From Halanaerobium polyolivorans (lineage in GTDB: Bacteria > Bacillota > Halanaerobiia > Halanaerobiales > Halanaerobiaceae), in contig NZ_JAJFAT010000003.1 of assembly GCF_020711195.1 (NCBI RefSeq), positions 18,301 through 82,300 of the forward strand: a stretch of DNA of 64,000 bases, given 5' to 3'. Made by a program: the position numbers and the translations under genes. The notes beneath the pieces are model-generated. The model made no database searches, was not told where the DNA came from, and was given only the letters and a program-made list of their open reading frames with translations. Below are positions 17,065 through 25,328 of the stretch, in pieces. Position 1 is the first letter of the stretch. The number at the start of each line of letters is the position of its first letter.

Positions 17065-18158
17065 AGAATATAGTTTTTCTAAATAGTTGTCCAGTCTGGG
17101 GTGGTGGTGAGAAGTGGACTTATACTACTGCCAAGATTTTTAATGAAAAAAAAGACTACAATATCTATATCGCTACTGCAAAAAATACTGAACTGTTCAA
17201 AAGAGCAGAACAGGCAAATATCAAAACTCAAGAAGTTAAAATAAAGAGTGGTATAAGCTTTTTAAATCCATTAAAATCCTATAGTTTTATAAAATTTTTG
17301 AAATCAAAAAATATAGATATTATGTTCTTAAATATGTCTCAGGATTTAAAATTTGGAGGAATATGTGCTAAGATTGCAGGTTTAGATAGAATTGTTTATA
17401 GAAGAGGTAGTGCTATTCCTATCAAAAACAGATTTTATAATAAGTATTTACTTAATGAATGTGTGACAGATATTATTGCCAACTCAAAAGCTACTAAGGA
17501 AACTATTTTAAGGCATACATCGCAGTGGTTAAATGAAGATAAAATTAAAATAATTTATAATGGTATTGATATAAATAAAATTGATCAGGCTGCAAAAAAA
17601 CCATTAAATTTATATGATGAATTTAATATAGAAAAAGATAAAACAATAATAGGAAACATAGGGCGTTTAAACTATCAAAAAGGTCATGAGTTTTTAATTA
17701 AAGCAGTTCAGATAGTAGCTAAAAAAAAGAATGATTTTGTGGTTTTGATTGTTGGTAGTGGAGATAGAGAAAAAGAACTAAAAGAGTTAGTAAAGAAAAA
17801 GAATTTAAATGATTATATAATATTTACTGGTTTTAGGGATGATGTATATAATATTTTACCTGGATTAGATTTTTTAGTTCATACTGCCCGGTGGGAAGGA
17901 TTTGGATTTGTGATAGCAGAAGCAATGGCAGCAAAATTACCTGTTGTCAGTACTGATGTTAGTAATATAGCTGAGATAGTTATTGATCAAGAAAGTGGAT
18001 ATTTAGCAGAAAGTGAAAATCCAAATGATATTGCTAATAAAATTTTAAAGATGATTGATGAAGAGAACATCGAAGATATGGCTGAAAAGGGAAGAGAAAT
18101 AATAGAGAATAATTTTACTATGGAAATAATGATTAAAAATCTTGAATTATTTTTATAA
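17061..18158 (+). CDS. GT4-type glycosyltransferase
   Basis: The 365-residue GT-B enzyme starts at TTG 17061, overlapping the previous stop, with AAGGATG upstream. The N-terminal domain has NSCPVWGGGEKW, the acceptor/nucleotide glycine loop. The C-terminal domain has GNIGRLNYQKGHEFLIKA, VGSGDREKELKEL and HTARWEGFGFVIAEAMAAKLPVVST with the E-x7-E motif of retaining GT4 enzymes. It probably extends the LPS core or O-chain. Sugar specificity cannot be deduced. Confidence 0.87.
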   Translation: MKNIVFLNSCPVWGGGEKWTYTTAKIFNEKKDYNIYIATAKNTELFKRAEQANIKTQEVKIKSGISFLNPLKSYSFIKFLKSKNIDIMFLNMSQDLKFGGICAKIAGLDRIVYRRGSAIPIKNRFYNKYLLNECVTDIIANSKATKETILRHTSQWLNEDKIKIIYNGIDINKIDQAAKKPLNLYDEFNIEKDKTIIGNIGRLNYQKGHEFLIKAVQIVAKKKNDFVVLIVGSGDREKELKELVKKKNLNDYIIFTGFRDDVYNILPGLDFLVHTARWEGFGFVIAEAMAAKLPVVSTDVSNIAEIVIDQESGYLAESENPNDIANKILKMIDEENIEDMAEKGREIIENNFTMEIMIKNLELFL

Positions 18159-18184
18159 ATAATTAATTTACAGAGGAGCATAAA

Positions 18185-19375
18185 ATGGATAATATTATTA
18201 ATAAAAAAAAGATAGTAAAATATACTTTTCTTGCAGGAATTTATATTTATGCTTTTGGTTCACATATGGGGAGAGCTTTTATTAGTACTGGTACCGGGTT
18301 AATTATTTTAGCTTGGCTAATGAAAATAATTTTTATGAAGGATATTGATTTTAATAAAGATGTTAAGTATTGGCCAATAGTTGGGCTTTCAATTGTCTTA
18401 ATATTATCTACAGGTGCCTTTTGGACATCTTTAGGAACAGGAACTACCTATAGTATTTTATTACCATTAGCTATTTTGAATTTGCTCGAAGACGAAAAAA
18501 CTATATATAAAGTACTAATAATATCCTTAACCATACTAACTATTTCTGGCTTTGTAGCCAATTATCAACATTTAGTTGAGGGAGTTAGACGTGCCGAAGG
18601 ATTTGCTAGATTTTCTATAACATCTGCAAATGTTTCTGTCATGGGTATTGCGCTATTGTTACCATTGCTATTTAAAAAAAATAATAAAAAATGGCAATAT
18701 ATTGTCTTGTCTATAATGATTTTTTCTTATACAACTGCGGCTATATTTTCTTTAACTAGGGCAGCTTATATTGCCTTAATTGCAGTAATATTTTTGTTTA
18801 CCTTAATTAAAAAACCTAAGATTATTATTTTATTATTAATTTTAATGATTTTAATAATATTTTTTGCTCCTAGTAATTATCAATCGCGATTTTTATCCTC
18901 ATTTAATCTGGAAGATCAATGGATTCAATCTAGATTAGTTATGTGGAGAGCATCAATAGATGCTGTAATAGAAAATCCAGTAAGAGGTGTAGGATTTAAA
19001 AACTATAGTGAATATTTCTATAATTTAGATTACACAGATCGTTCAAGATCAAGTCCTCATAATAACTATTTTTTCTTTTTGGCTTCAACAGGTATACCAG
19101 GTTTCTTAATATTTGTTTATTTAAATTATTATTTAATTAAGCTATTCTTTACTTCTTATTTAGAGCTTGATGAAAAGGAAAATAACTTAGTGAAAAATAT
19201 TTTTTTAGGTATAACTTTATTTGTTATTTCATTCCTTATAATGGGGTTAACAGAAACTAATATTACAGAATCACAAACAAGAAACTTTTTTTGGGTAGTT
19301 GTAGGATTAGGTTTTTCTTTGAGATATCTTAAACTAGATAAAAGTAGGCATGATAAAAAGCTTAAAATTAGATAA
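18185..19375 (+). CDS. O-antigen ligase/polymerase-like membrane protein
   Basis: The 396-residue protein is almost entirely hydrophobic, with roughly ten to twelve membrane segments. A long loop region contains SRLVMWRASIDAVIENPVRGVGFKNY and RSSPHNNYFFFLASTGIPG. The ENPxxGxGF...HNxxxxxLxxxGIxG pattern is the hallmark of the Wzy_C/O-antigen ligase family (WaaL). In a diderm it would attach undecaprenyl-linked O-chain to lipid A-core on the periplasmic face, or polymerise the chain. It follows the GT4 gene within the same operon. Confidence 0.82.
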   Translation: MDNIINKKKIVKYTFLAGIYIYAFGSHMGRAFISTGTGLIILAWLMKIIFMKDIDFNKDVKYWPIVGLSIVLILSTGAFWTSLGTGTTYSILLPLAILNLLEDEKTIYKVLIISLTILTISGFVANYQHLVEGVRRAEGFARFSITSANVSVMGIALLLPLLFKKNNKKWQYIVLSIMIFSYTTAAIFSLTRAAYIALIAVIFLFTLIKKPKIIILLLILMILIIFFAPSNYQSRFLSSFNLEDQWIQSRLVMWRASIDAVIENPVRGVGFKNYSEYFYNLDYTDRSRSSPHNNYFFFLASTGIPGFLIFVYLNYYLIKLFFTSYLELDEKENNLVKNIFLGITLFVISFLIMGLTETNITESQTRNFFWVVVGLGFSLRYLKLDKSRHDKKLKIR

Positions 19376-19414
19376 ATGAAATTTAGCAAATAGAACTTTT
19401 TAGAGGAGATTATT

Positions 19415-20176
19415 ATGAAATTTCAACAATTTTACAAAAAGATTATTCGTAAAAGTAAATTTTTTAGTTACTATTGGGAAAAAAAATATTATAAAGCAAG
19501 AAAAGAAAAAAGCATAAAAAAAATAATTAAAACAATTAACAAATTAGATTTATATGAAAGAAAAAATATAATTTGCCCTAAAATAAATAGAGTAATCTGG
19601 ATCAAAAATAATTTATTAAATTCTTTTTTGTTTAGTCCTAAAACGAACAAAGCCATTGAAAAAAACGATTTTTATAATAACTTCTTAAGGCCTGGAGACT
19701 GGGATATGTATAAAAAAGACATTTTTCCAGATTATTTAAAAATTGAAAATGAAATAGGATCTATTGGTTTTAGAACAGTGGTTCAATTATTTGAAGAGGG
19801 TATTAATTTTCACAATACAGATGAGTATAAAGCTTTCAAAGGAAAAATGAACGAAAAAAAATTAAAGAACAGATTTCTTAAATATAAAAAATTATTCAAA
19901 GATATTAAAAACAATGGTTATAAAAGTCAAATAGAACTAGGAGAAAGTTTTAAAGGGCGAAAAATCTATGATGAAATTAGAATTGCTATTGATAGAAATG
20001 GTGAATTTAACTATATATGTAGTAGTGGTAATCATCGCTTGGCTATTGCAAAAGTATTAAGAATTGATGAAATACCTGTAATTGTTGATGGTATTCATAA
20101 AGATTTTATTAAAGATTCAAGCCAAGATTTATTGGTGGATATTAATAATGCTCTTGACAAAATTAATCTTCGTTAA
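19415..20176 (+). CDS. Unknown protein with ParB/sulfiredoxin-like C-terminal motif
   Basis: The 253-residue protein is very lysine-rich and basic, with no signal or membrane segment. The C-terminal third contains DEIRIAIDRNGEFNYIC, then SSGNHRLAIAKVLRIDEIPVIVDG. That combination resembles the ParB/sulfiredoxin fold (D-R-x-x-x-G...H-R-L-A-A). The N-terminal part has a short aromatic RPGDWDMYKKD stretch. I do not recognise a specific function. Its place between an O-antigen ligase and two kinase-like proteins suggests a cell-surface polysaccharide role, which is an inference. The DNA is markedly AT-rich. Confidence 0.6.
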   Translation: MKFQQFYKKIIRKSKFFSYYWEKKYYKARKEKSIKKIIKTINKLDLYERKNIICPKINRVIWIKNNLLNSFLFSPKTNKAIEKNDFYNNFLRPGDWDMYKKDIFPDYLKIENEIGSIGFRTVVQLFEEGINFHNTDEYKAFKGKMNEKKLKNRFLKYKKLFKDIKNNGYKSQIELGESFKGRKIYDEIRIAIDRNGEFNYICSSGNHRLAIAKVLRIDEIPVIVDGIHKDFIKDSSQDLLVDINNALDKINLR

Positions 20177-20247
20177 AACCAACAATAAAAGGTTGCTATT
20201 ATTAAGAAAAAAATAAAAATTGATGAATTTCAAAGGAAGTAAATATA

Positions 20248-21057
20248 ATGGATAATTCTTTTATTTCATATAAAAATAATAATATAGATATTTCAGTTAA
20301 AACAAGTATATCTCCAGAATGGATAGAATATTTTATCAATAAATTTGGAGATCAGAAAGAAATAGAAAATGGAGAAACTATATATTATTTAAGAAATAAA
20401 ATAATTAAAGTATTTGACCCGATTTTGGATAGGGATATTGTTATTAAAAGTTTTAAGCTAAATAAAGTATATGATCAGTTACGTTTTAGATTTCTTGATT
20501 CTAAAGCAGAAAGATCTTTAAAAGCTGCTAGAGAATTAGAGCAGCTTAACTTAAAAACTCCTTCTCCAATTGCAGTTATAGAAAAACGAGGAAAAACAAA
20601 AGAATTATTATTTAGTTATTATATTACAGAATATATTGACTATGATTTTAATATGCTTGAGATTGCAAAAAACTTTAAACATCCTGAAAGAGACAAGTTA
20701 AAAAAATTGATGCCTCAATTGGGAAAAGAGGTTAAAATAATGCATGAGCATGGTTTAGTACATAATGATCTTCATGCTGGTAATATTTTAGTTAAAAATT
20801 TTGATAATAGACCTCAGTTCTATTATATTGATTTAAATAGGGCTAGATTAAAAGAGAGTCTATCAGAAAAAGATAAGATTAATGATTTAAAAAGACTTAA
20901 ATTTAATGAAACTGAAAAAGAAATATTTTTTAAAAATTATTCGTCAGATAAATGGTGTTATTATAAAAATGAAGTAGCAAAAGCTAGAAAAAAAAGACGT
21001 AAATTTGTTAAAACAAAACATAAAATTCGTTCATTTTTTGGCACAAGAAAAGATTAA
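20248..21057 (+). CDS. Lipopolysaccharide kinase (Kdo/WaaP) family protein
   Basis: The 269-residue protein shows a eukaryotic-like kinase fold: AARELEQLNLKTPSPIAVI in the N-lobe, SYYITEYID as a hinge, HEHGLVHNDLHAGNILV as the catalytic loop (H-x-D-x4-N) and YYIDLNRAR as the metal-binding D. This is the Kdo kinase/WaaP (RIO-like) group that phosphorylates Kdo or heptose of the LPS core using ATP in the cytoplasm. The C terminus is strongly basic, as expected for a membrane-surface enzyme. It is preceded by a 71-bp gap with no clear terminator. Confidence 0.8.
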   Translation: MDNSFISYKNNNIDISVKTSISPEWIEYFINKFGDQKEIENGETIYYLRNKIIKVFDPILDRDIVIKSFKLNKVYDQLRFRFLDSKAERSLKAARELEQLNLKTPSPIAVIEKRGKTKELLFSYYITEYIDYDFNMLEIAKNFKHPERDKLKKLMPQLGKEVKIMHEHGLVHNDLHAGNILVKNFDNRPQFYYIDLNRARLKESLSEKDKINDLKRLKFNETEKEIFFKNYSSDKWCYYKNEVAKARKKRRKFVKTKHKIRSFFGTRKD

Positions 21058-21090
21058 TTAACATTTTAATCTTAAAATTCAGGAGGAAAT

Positions 21091-22062
21091 ATGCGGGTTA
21101 AGAAAATAGGCAAATATCATGTAAAAAGCAACAAAAAATCTTGGAGAAGGGCAGTCAAAGGACTTGCTTTTCAAAGAATAGATTCAGAGCAGACTTTTTT
21201 ACCTGAATCTTTAGCTAAAAAAATAATATTTTTTTTATCAGAAGTAAAAATCTATAAAATTTTTAAAACTAAAAATATAAGCATATCTTTTGATCATGAT
21301 TTTGATTTATTAATAGATAATGGAAAAGAAAAAATAGTTGCTTTTGATTTCAGCAAAAATATAATTATAAAAAAATATAGAGACAATGAATTATTTGATA
21401 AAAATTATAAAATAAGAAATATAGTTGAGGTTAAAGAGCTTTCTCCTTTAATAATTGAATGGAATTATGAAAATTGTTCTTATAGAGAAGAATTGGTTAA
21501 AGGAAAGCGATTAAATAAAGGTAATATTATAAAAGGGAAAAAAGTTATTCAAGAATTATGGCCTAAATTATTCACTTTACATAAAAATTATTCTTTTAAA
21601 AAGAGTATCGATTTTGCAAATGAAAATGTTATTCCAAATACTAAAGAAATTTTAAAAAGTTTAGGTATTAGTAATTGGTGGCAAGAATCTAAAGAAGTTA
21701 ATGCAGAATTTGGTTTTGTTCATGGGGATTTAAAACAAAGTAATATTATTATATCTGATAATCAAGCAATAGTGATTGATTGGGATGAATACTTTCAAAA
21801 AGCATTAATATTTACTGATATATTTTATTATTTATATCGTTTGACTTTAAGAGTAAATGCCAAGAAGGTTTTTAATATTTATTTTGATAATAAAGATTGG
21901 TTATTAAAACCGTTAAATTATTATGATAAGTCTTTAATGAGAAGGAATTTAGTTTATTTTATTTATTGGTTAAATAATCGATATAATTCCAAAAAAAGAT
22001 TTAAAGAGAGAGAAAAAATGATTAATTTCATTAAGGAAAGTAAAATGATATTTGAATTATAA
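21091..22062 (+). CDS. APH-like phosphotransferase, probable LPS/sugar kinase
   Basis: The 323-residue protein has the aminoglycoside/choline-kinase-type catalytic loop FVHGDLKQSNIII and the metal-binding VIDWDEYF. The N-lobe is poorly conserved to the eye, and the protein is lysine-rich. It follows the WaaP-like gene and precedes an MFS exporter. The likely role is phosphorylation of a surface sugar or lipid, but the substrate is unknown, and antibiotic resistance should not be assumed from the fold. AGGAGG lies 5 bases upstream of the ATG. Confidence 0.7.
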   Translation: MRVKKIGKYHVKSNKKSWRRAVKGLAFQRIDSEQTFLPESLAKKIIFFLSEVKIYKIFKTKNISISFDHDFDLLIDNGKEKIVAFDFSKNIIIKKYRDNELFDKNYKIRNIVEVKELSPLIIEWNYENCSYREELVKGKRLNKGNIIKGKKVIQELWPKLFTLHKNYSFKKSIDFANENVIPNTKEILKSLGISNWWQESKEVNAEFGFVHGDLKQSNIIISDNQAIVIDWDEYFQKALIFTDIFYYLYRLTLRVNAKKVFNIYFDNKDWLLKPLNYYDKSLMRRNLVYFIYWLNNRYNSKKRFKEREKMINFIKESKMIFEL

Positions 22063-22094
22063 TTGGAATTGACATTTAAGTTGGAGGTATAACT

Positions 22095-23270
22095 TTGCAG
22101 TTATTTTTGGTAATAATTATGGGTACATTTGGGGTAATGGGTGGTGCTTTAGTAGCGCCTGGCTTGCCTACTATTGGAGCAGCATTTGGAGTTGAAGGTG
22201 GAACTGTTGGCCTTATTCTAAGTGTTTATACAATTTCAGCTGCTTTTAGTTTACCTATACTTGGTTATTTAATTGATAGATTAGGCAGGAAAAAGGTAGG
22301 TTTAGCCTGCTTAATTATAGATGGTAGTTTTGGTTTGTTAAGTGTTTTTTCTCCATCTTTTGGCCTGCTTTTATTATGTCGCTTTTTTCAGGGCATAGGC
22401 GTTGCTGGTTTAATCCCAGTTGCAATGACTATTATTGGAGACTTATATGATGGAGATGAAAGACTTAATATCATGGGTTATCTAACAGGAACCTTATCTT
22501 TGGGAGCTGTTGTTATTCCTCTCTTGGGAGGATTTTTAGTTTATATTGACTGGCGTTTACCATTTGTTGTTTATGGATTTTCTTTGTTCTTAGCAGTTTT
22601 TTTCTACATCTTTATTCCAGAGACTGCTCCAGCATTGAAGGATAATCCAGATAAAGAAGCATTGGAAAACCGAGATACTTCTTTAAAAAAATATATTTTA
22701 TCATTAGTTGAGGTTTTAAAAATAAGGAGTATTGTTGAGATTTTTGGTTATGCTTTTATCACCTATTTCTTGCTTTATACGGTTGTTACTTTTGTGCCTA
22801 TCTTTTTAAATAATTTTCATGGGTTTGGAGAAAATATTGCTGGAATAGCTTTATCAATCCAGGGAATGTTTTCTGCTATTATAGCTTCGCGGGCAAAGCT
22901 TTTTAAAAATATTAGATGGAAGTTTAAGGTTGGAGGAGGTTTTGTTCTTATCGCATCTGCTTTATTATTATTTCCCATTTGGGCGCAGGGAAATATTCTG
23001 GTTTTATTGAGTGTAGTCATTTTTGGCTTAGGGATGGGGCTTTTAAGTCCGGTTGTATATGATAGAGCTACTGACCTGCCACCTAAAGAACTTTCTGGTT
23101 CTGTGATAGCACTTTTTAATACCATGAAATATATTGGTATGAGTACCTCACCTGCTTTATTAGGATTATTAGTAAATTTCATTTCCATACAGGCAATGTT
23201 TTCTCTTGTTGGTGTGGTAGTTTTAGCTGGTACTCTAATTATGTTGATCAGGACAGCAGCTCTTAATTAA
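22095..23270 (+). CDS. Major facilitator superfamily transporter
   Basis: The 391-residue protein has about 12 membrane segments and starts at a TTG 7 bases after GGAGGT. The inter-helix motif after TM2 is LGYLIDRLGRKKVGL, the MFS motif A (G-x3-D-R-x-G-R-K), and FQGIGVAGLIPVAMTIIGDLY follows as the TM4-5 proton-antiporter region. It resembles 12-TM drug or metabolite exporters such as the Bmr/arabinose-efflux group. The substrate is unknown. It ends 1 bp before the stop of a convergent gene. Confidence 0.85.
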   Translation: MQLFLVIIMGTFGVMGGALVAPGLPTIGAAFGVEGGTVGLILSVYTISAAFSLPILGYLIDRLGRKKVGLACLIIDGSFGLLSVFSPSFGLLLLCRFFQGIGVAGLIPVAMTIIGDLYDGDERLNIMGYLTGTLSLGAVVIPLLGGFLVYIDWRLPFVVYGFSLFLAVFFYIFIPETAPALKDNPDKEALENRDTSLKKYILSLVEVLKIRSIVEIFGYAFITYFLLYTVVTFVPIFLNNFHGFGENIAGIALSIQGMFSAIIASRAKLFKNIRWKFKVGGGFVLIASALLLFPIWAQGNILVLLSVVIFGLGMGLLSPVVYDRATDLPPKELSGSVIALFNTMKYIGMSTSPALLGLLVNFISIQAMFSLVGVVVLAGTLIMLIRTAALN

Positions 23271-23271
23271 A

Positions 23272-24171
23272 TTAGTATTTTAAATCATATTCTTTGAGTG
23301 TTTCTTTATCAACCCTCATCCTAACTGTTTTCTTAGGGTCAACAACCTGACTTATCTGTAGATCACAAGCAATACTCATCAGCATTGCAAGTTCATTATT
23401 ACTTAAAGGTAATCTTTCATTTAAGAATTTAAACATATTATCACTTGCTTTTTGGGCTGCATGGTCTAAACTTACTTCTGATGCTATAGTATAAAAAGCA
23501 TCATCTGTTTCTACCATAGGATCACTGAGCTCTTTATCCTTTATTAGATCAACCTTAACTGTTACTTCACCAGCAATTTCTATTCCGGTTACTACAACCT
23601 CTCCATCTCCCATTGCTGCATGAAGATCTCCCATAGCAAGCATTGCACCTGGAACTCTAACCGGGAAATATAATGTTGCTCCTTCTGTTATAACCTTGGT
23701 GTCCATATTACCTCCATGAGAGTCTGGAGTACCACATGGTACGGCATCTTCATCTTTGCCGGGTGAAGTTCCTATAACACCAATCATTGGGTTAAGATCA
23801 AATTTAATTTTATCATTAAAAATAGCTTTTCCAGCTTCTATGGGTATTATTTTAGTTTCTGATTCACTAATAAAATTATCCATAAAACCCATATCAGGTA
23901 CTGCAACCATTACACCCTGATCATTTATCTCGATTTTTTCTACCTCTACTTTTAAAGTATCCCCTATTTCAGCTCCTTCAATTTCTAAAGGTCCAGTTGC
24001 AGGATTGATAGTTGACCAATCAGTCGACTCAAAAAGTGTTTCTTCATCACGTATTTGATTGCTAAAACAGTCTTTGGTCTCAAAAACTACCCTATCACCT
24101 GGTTTACAGCTTGCAGCAGCTTCATTTTCAGCTGACATTTCATAAACAGAATCTTTTGCTTCAATCTTCAT
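23272..24171 (-). CDS. Acetamidase/formamidase family protein
   Basis: The 299-residue FmdA/AmdA-family amidohydrolase would hydrolyse formamide, acetamide or a related small amide to ammonia and the acid. The family pattern is seen: GDRVVFETKDCFSNQI near the N terminus, the NPATGPLEIEGAEIGDTLKVEV stretch, MIGVIGTSPGKDE, CGTPDSHGGNMDTKVI, VPGAMLAMGDLHAAMGDGEVV with the metal-binding aspartate/histidines, and the C-terminal ISQVVDPKKTVRM. On the reverse strand GGGAG lies about 9 bases before the ATG. It is the only complete protein gene on the minus strand, and it may supply ammonia from amides alongside purine breakdown, which is speculative. Confidence 0.88.
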   Translation of the reverse strand: MKIEAKDSVYEMSAENEAAASCKPGDRVVFETKDCFSNQIRDEETLFESTDWSTINPATGPLEIEGAEIGDTLKVEVEKIEINDQGVMVAVPDMGFMDNFISESETKIIPIEAGKAIFNDKIKFDLNPMIGVIGTSPGKDEDAVPCGTPDSHGGNMDTKVITEGATLYFPVRVPGAMLAMGDLHAAMGDGEVVVTGIEIAGEVTVKVDLIKDKELSDPMVETDDAFYTIASEVSLDHAAQKASDNMFKFLNERLPLSNNELAMLMSIACDLQISQVVDPKKTVRMRVDKETLKEYDLKY

Positions 24172-24358
24172 TTAAAACCCACTCCCTTATTATGTAGTAG
24201 TTAAAAAATTAAATTAAAACTTTTTTGGAATATTTCTGCTTAATTTGATAAAATTTAATTATAAAATTAAGAATATTCTTATTAAATTATAGCATTTTTT
24301 AAGCTCTTTTTAAAGAATCAAATTGTGAGCTAAGTAGAAAAGGATTTGGAGGTATAAA

Positions 24359-25012
24359 ATGAAGTTAAAAAAAGAAAGAAAAAAGATAGTTGAATATGGC
24401 AAAAAACTAATTGAAAATGGTTTAACAAAAGGAACCGGAGGTAATTTAAGTATCTATAATCCTGAAGAAGGTTTAATGGCTATCAGTCCCAGTGGAATTG
24501 GATATTTTGAAAGCACAATAGAAGATGTAGTTGTGATGGATTTAGCAGGTAATATCGTTGAAGGAAAACGGAAACCTTCCAGTGAATATGAACTGCATCA
24601 GATATTTTATCATAAAAGAGATGATATCTTTTCAGTAGTACACTCCCATTCTATCTATAGCACCACTATTTCAATTTTAAGAGAAGGTCTGCCTGCTGCT
24701 CATTATATGATAGCTTTGGCAGGTAAAAATGTTCGTTGTGCTGATTATGCCACTTTTGGGACAACAGAGCTGGCTGAAAATGCCTTTAAAGCAATGGAAG
24801 ACCGTTATGCAGTCATCTTAGCCAACCACGGTTTATTAACAGGCTCAGACTCAATAGAAAATGCTTTTAATATTGCTGAAGAGGTAGAATTTGTTGCAGA
24901 AACATATTATAGGGCCAGATCAATTGGTGAACCGGTAATTTTATCAGATCAAGAAATGGAAAAGATGCTGCAAAAATTTAAAAGTTATGGGCAAAAAAAT
25001 AAAAAAAGATAG
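24359..25012 (+). CDS. Class II aldolase, L-fuculose-phosphate aldolase-like
   Basis: The 217-residue zinc-dependent class II aldolase/adducin-family enzyme cleaves a sugar 1-phosphate to dihydroxyacetone phosphate and an aldehyde. Visible are TKGTGGNLSIYN (phosphate binding), ISPSGIGY, KPSSEYELHQIFY with the catalytic glutamate, VVHSHSIYST (two zinc histidines), AAHYMIALAG and LANHGLLTGS (third zinc histidine). The length is typical of FucA. Substrate could also be a 5-deoxyribulose or methylthioribulose phosphate; no pathway partners are adjacent. It has its own upstream region and a terminator. Confidence 0.85.
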   Translation: MKLKKERKKIVEYGKKLIENGLTKGTGGNLSIYNPEEGLMAISPSGIGYFESTIEDVVVMDLAGNIVEGKRKPSSEYELHQIFYHKRDDIFSVVHSHSIYSTTISILREGLPAAHYMIALAGKNVRCADYATFGTTELAENAFKAMEDRYAVILANHGLLTGSDSIENAFNIAEEVEFVAETYYRARSIGEPVILSDQEMEKMLQKFKSYGQKNKKR

Positions 25013-25028
25013 CCTACTGGCTATCTTA
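25003..25028. terminator. Bidirectional terminator between aldolase gene and tRNA-Glu
   Basis: GATAGCC (25008-25014) pairs with GGCTATC (25019-25025) across a TACT loop. The minus strand has a long T-tract after it (the A-run before 25008), and the plus strand a short T-rich run, so it can end both the aldolase mRNA and the tRNA transcript. The stem begins inside the aldolase stop region. Confidence 0.8.
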
Positions 25029-25036
25029 ATCTCATT

Positions 25037-25112
25037 TGGTACCCTCAAGGGGATTCGAACCCCTGCCGCCAGGATGAAAACCTGGTGTCCTAGACCCCTA
25101 GACGATGAGGGC
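25037..25112 (-). tRNA. tRNA-Glu (anticodon TTC)
   Basis: On the reverse strand the gene begins GCCCTCA and ends TGAGGGT-A-CCA, so the acceptor stem pairs fully and the 3' CCA is encoded. The anticodon arm CCAGG-TTTTCAT-CCTGG gives anticodon TTC, which reads glutamate GAA/GAG. The T-arm CAGGGGTTCGAATCCCCTT-type sequence is normal. Total 76 nt. It is a single tRNA, not part of a larger tRNA cluster in this window. Confidence 0.96.
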
Positions 25113-25136
25113 ATTTATTTATTAACTGCAATAAAT

Positions 25137-25165
25137 ATAATAGCATAAGATTCTAAGGGCGTCAA
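25137..25165 (-). promoter_or_regulatory. Promoter of tRNA-Glu
   Basis: On the reverse strand TTGACG (25165-25160) and TATTAT (25142-25137) are separated by 17 bp and lie 24 bp upstream of the tRNA 5' end, a near-consensus housekeeping promoter correctly placed. Confidence 0.8.
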
Positions 25166-25328
25166 GGAATTTTAATAAAAAATATAATTATAAATTTTCG
25201 CTCAATTGTAGAGCTTTTAAGTTCTCTAATAATTTTATAAGAGGAGTTAAATAAATTATATAGAATATTGTATTTAGACATAATATTAATGAGCATAATT
25301 TAATAATCAAATAAATAGAGGTGTAAAA

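Noticed and set aside
21091..22062. Aminoglycoside resistance phosphotransferase
   Set aside because: Only the general APH/choline-kinase catalytic motifs are present, and the gene lies in an LPS operon, so a surface-sugar kinase is more likely.
24228..24276. AT-rich imperfect inverted repeat (GAATATT ... AATATTC) between formamidase and aldolase genes
   Set aside because: The region is almost wholly A and T, so imperfect pairing of this length is likely by chance; no clear operator can be defined.
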